This document shows, one piece after another, positions 6,118-6,941 of a stretch of DNA of 6,941 nt. Source of the DNA: Firmicutes bacterium UBA993 (lineage in GTDB: Bacteria > Bacillota > Dethiobacteria > DTU022); contig DBBD01000129.1 in assembly GCA_002292015.1 (NCBI GenBank), positions 1-6,941 on the forward strand, in the 5' to 3' direction. Within the stretch, counting starts at the first letter, position 1. Each line of letters starts with the position of its first letter. Both the position numbers and the translations under genes were made by a program. Below the pieces are notes generated by a model. The model saw only the letters and a list, made by a program, of their open reading frames with translations, was not told the origin of the DNA and did no database searches.

Positions 6118-6222
6118 ACATATTTCTTCTCCTTCCTGCCGCTCATGCCGGTTGCAGCCATATTCTAAAGGCTTCCGCGACATTATTCTTCACTTTAATG
6201 TTATTTCCTGCTAATGCCGGAA
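6118..6222 (-). other. Non-coding gap after yqeG with short direct repeats; no clear terminator
   Basis: This is the upstream part of the 388-bp gap between yqeG and the pilus operon. It holds two related minus-strand segments, CCGGCATTAGCAGGAA (6220-6205) and CCGGCATGAGCGGCAGGAA (6151-6133), a weak six-pair hairpin ACATTA/TAATGT (about 6201-6180), and AAGGAG (6134-6129) seven bases before an ATG that is followed at once by TAG (6121-6116). No T-rich intrinsic terminator was found for yqeG, so read-through into the pilus leader is possible. Confidence 0.4.
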
Positions 6223-6732
6223 TTATTTTCTGCGAGTGTTTTTTTTGCGGTGGTTCTTGAAAACCAAGCGCTCCAATATTCGCATCAGCTTGGTCCAGAT
6301 GAACTCCTTTTCCGAAATTGGCTCAACATGGATGGTAAATAGCCCAAGTCGATTACCCCCGAGAACGTCAGTAAATATCTGGTCTCCAACTACCGCCACC
6401 TCGTCCGGTTCCAACTGCATTATAGCGAGAGCCTTTTTAAAAGCACCTCTTCGTGGTTTAACAGCATACCAGATTGCCGGTATATCAAGTTCCCGTGCCA
6501 GCCGGCCACCCCTGTCCCTGCTGTTGTTAGAGACAATAACCAGCTTAAACCCTTTTTGTTTAAGCTCGGAAAACCATTCTGCCAGGTTGGGGTAAACAAT
6601 CCAGTCGCTCCAGGGCACAAGAGTGTTATCCATATCGGTAATAATTCCCTTGATTCCAAGTTTTACCAGCTGATCGGTATTGATCTCAAAAATGTTCTTT
6701 AGTCTTAAATCAGGTGTTAACAAATGCCGCAA
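6223..6732 (-). CDS. yqeG: YqeG-family HAD-superfamily phosphatase
   Basis: A 169-residue HAD phosphatase of the YqeG family (subfamily IIIA), widespread in Firmicutes; its physiological substrate is not settled, though relatives act on phosphoglycerophosphate-type or sugar phosphates. HAD motif I is DMDNTLV with nucleophile D33 and D35. Motif II is VSNNS (67-71), the motif III lysine is K92 in VKPRRGAF, and motif IV is VVGDQIFTDVLGGN with D117 and D122. All catalytic positions are kept. The C-terminus is basic (KNHRKKNTRRK). The start is TTG at 6732, with GGAGGT eight bases upstream; the protein then begins RHLLTPDLRL, as expected for the family. It faces the same way as the pilus operon but is split from it by 388 bp and a strong promoter, so it is probably a separate unit. 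In several clostridial genomes, from memory, yqeG lies near aro and pilus genes. Confidence 0.93.
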   Translation of the reverse strand: MRHLLTPDLRLKNIFEINTDQLVKLGIKGIITDMDNTLVPWSDWIVYPNLAEWFSELKQKGFKLVIVSNNSRDRGGRLARELDIPAIWYAVKPRRGAFKKALAIMQLEPDEVAVVGDQIFTDVLGGNRLGLFTIHVEPISEKEFIWTKLMRILERLVFKNHRKKNTRRK

Positions 6733-6740
6733 TAAACCGG

Positions 6741-6746
6741 ACCTCC
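6741..6746 (-). promoter_or_regulatory. Ribosome binding site deciding the yqeG TTG start
   Basis: GGAGGT on the minus strand ends eight bases before TTG at 6732. No ATG or GTG in frame is as well placed, so the rare TTG start is well supported. Confidence 0.85.
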
Positions 6747-6772
6747 GTAATCCCTACCTTATTTATCTTCTC

Positions 6773-6813
6773 TCCCCCCGGGCGAAGGCCGAGGTGAGGG
6801 GGGATTTAACCCC
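6773..6813. repeat. GC-rich imperfect palindrome in the yqeG upstream region
   Basis: A run of six C (6774-6779) faces a run of six G (6798-6803), flanked by one more T-A pair and enclosing GGC/GCC (6781-6783 with 6788-6790). The G-run can instead pair with CCCC at 6810-6813. The core, ending in AGGTGAGGGG, resembles the gggtgaggg-type palindromic intergenic repeats seen in many bacterial genomes. Neither strand has a clear T-run after it. Confidence 0.4.
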
Positions 6814-6823
6814 ACTTATGTTA

Positions 6824-6834
6824 TCACCCGGTGA
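6824..6834. repeat. Short dyad TCACC-C-GGTGA upstream of yqeG
   Basis: A perfect five-base dyad with a one-base centre; allowing a G-T pair it grows to 15 bp. It could be an operator but nothing identifies a binding protein. Confidence 0.25.
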
Positions 6835-6882
6835 CATGACAGCCTCATTACAAGTTCGTTCGTGCTCTGTAACTGTAACCTT

Positions 6883-6911
6883 ATCATATTAATAACCTTT
6901 TTGACAAGTAA
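6883..6911 (-). promoter_or_regulatory. Weak promoter candidate for yqeG
   Basis: TATGAT (6888-6883) is a good -10 box. The only hexamer at 17 bp is TTACTT (6911-6906), a poor -35; TTGTCA nearby is too close. The remaining part of 6733-6941 contains no gene I can support. Confidence 0.25.
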
Positions 6912-6941
6912 TTTTGCTTACCGTTGCGCCGGATAGAGCAA

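Noticed and set aside
6023..6214. Plus-strand open frame of 63 codons across the leader
   Set aside because: It runs antisense through the riboswitch and promoter, has no ribosome binding site and a Cys/Ser-rich sequence without a recognisable fold.
6680..6892. Plus-strand open frame of 70 codons
   Set aside because: It starts inside yqeG and crosses the GC-rich palindrome; no family features.
6901..6906. TTGACA on the plus strand as a promoter
   Set aside because: No -10-like hexamer at 16-18 bp downstream before the window ends.

Overview
The window holds most of a type IV pilus (T4P) assembly operon on the minus strand, preceded by a separate phosphatase gene. The likely source is a monoderm, moderately AT-rich Clostridia or Peptococcia-type Firmicute. 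This rests on strong GGAGG-type ribosome binding sites, frequent TTG and GTG starts, a YqeG-family phosphatase, a class I c-di-GMP riboswitch, and a secretin-like protein without the outer-membrane barrel. The taxonomic call is inference and not firm below phylum.

Layout in the direction of transcription (high to low coordinates): a 209-bp non-coding stretch (6733-6941) with a GC-rich hairpin and a weak promoter candidate; yqeG (6732-6223, TTG start); a 388-bp non-coding leader (6222-5835); then six tightly packed genes: a single-span PilP/GspC-like protein (5834-5211), a secretin N-domain protein (5210-3792), pilT (3751-2630), pilC (2609-1407), pilM (1390-371) and the first 122 codons of pilN (368-1, running off the window). 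Gaps between the six genes are 0, 40, 20, 16 and 2 nt, so they almost certainly share a transcript.

The leader is the richest part. It has an extended -10 sigma-A-type promoter (TTGCCA, 16 bp, TATAAT), an AT-rich dyad abutting its -35 box, and a c-di-GMP-I (GEMM) aptamer at 6034-5936. About 100 nt of expression platform follow. There the 5' strand of the aptamer can pair either with a close CAGGC (closing P1) or with a distant 10-nt perfect complement, and a small hairpin covers the Shine-Dalgarno site of the first gene. The pilus operon is therefore very probably controlled by c-di-GMP.

How the parts fit: PilT is the retraction ATPase, PilC the inner-membrane platform, PilM and PilN the cytoplasmic and membrane parts of the alignment complex, and the PilP-like protein would normally link that complex to the N0 domain of the secretin PilQ. 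Here the secretin partner keeps N0 and N1-like domains but ends in an InlB B-repeat-like domain instead of the barrel. This looks like a PilP-PilQ pair kept and remodelled for a cell without an outer membrane. The extension ATPase (pilB), prepilin peptidase and pilins are not in this window.
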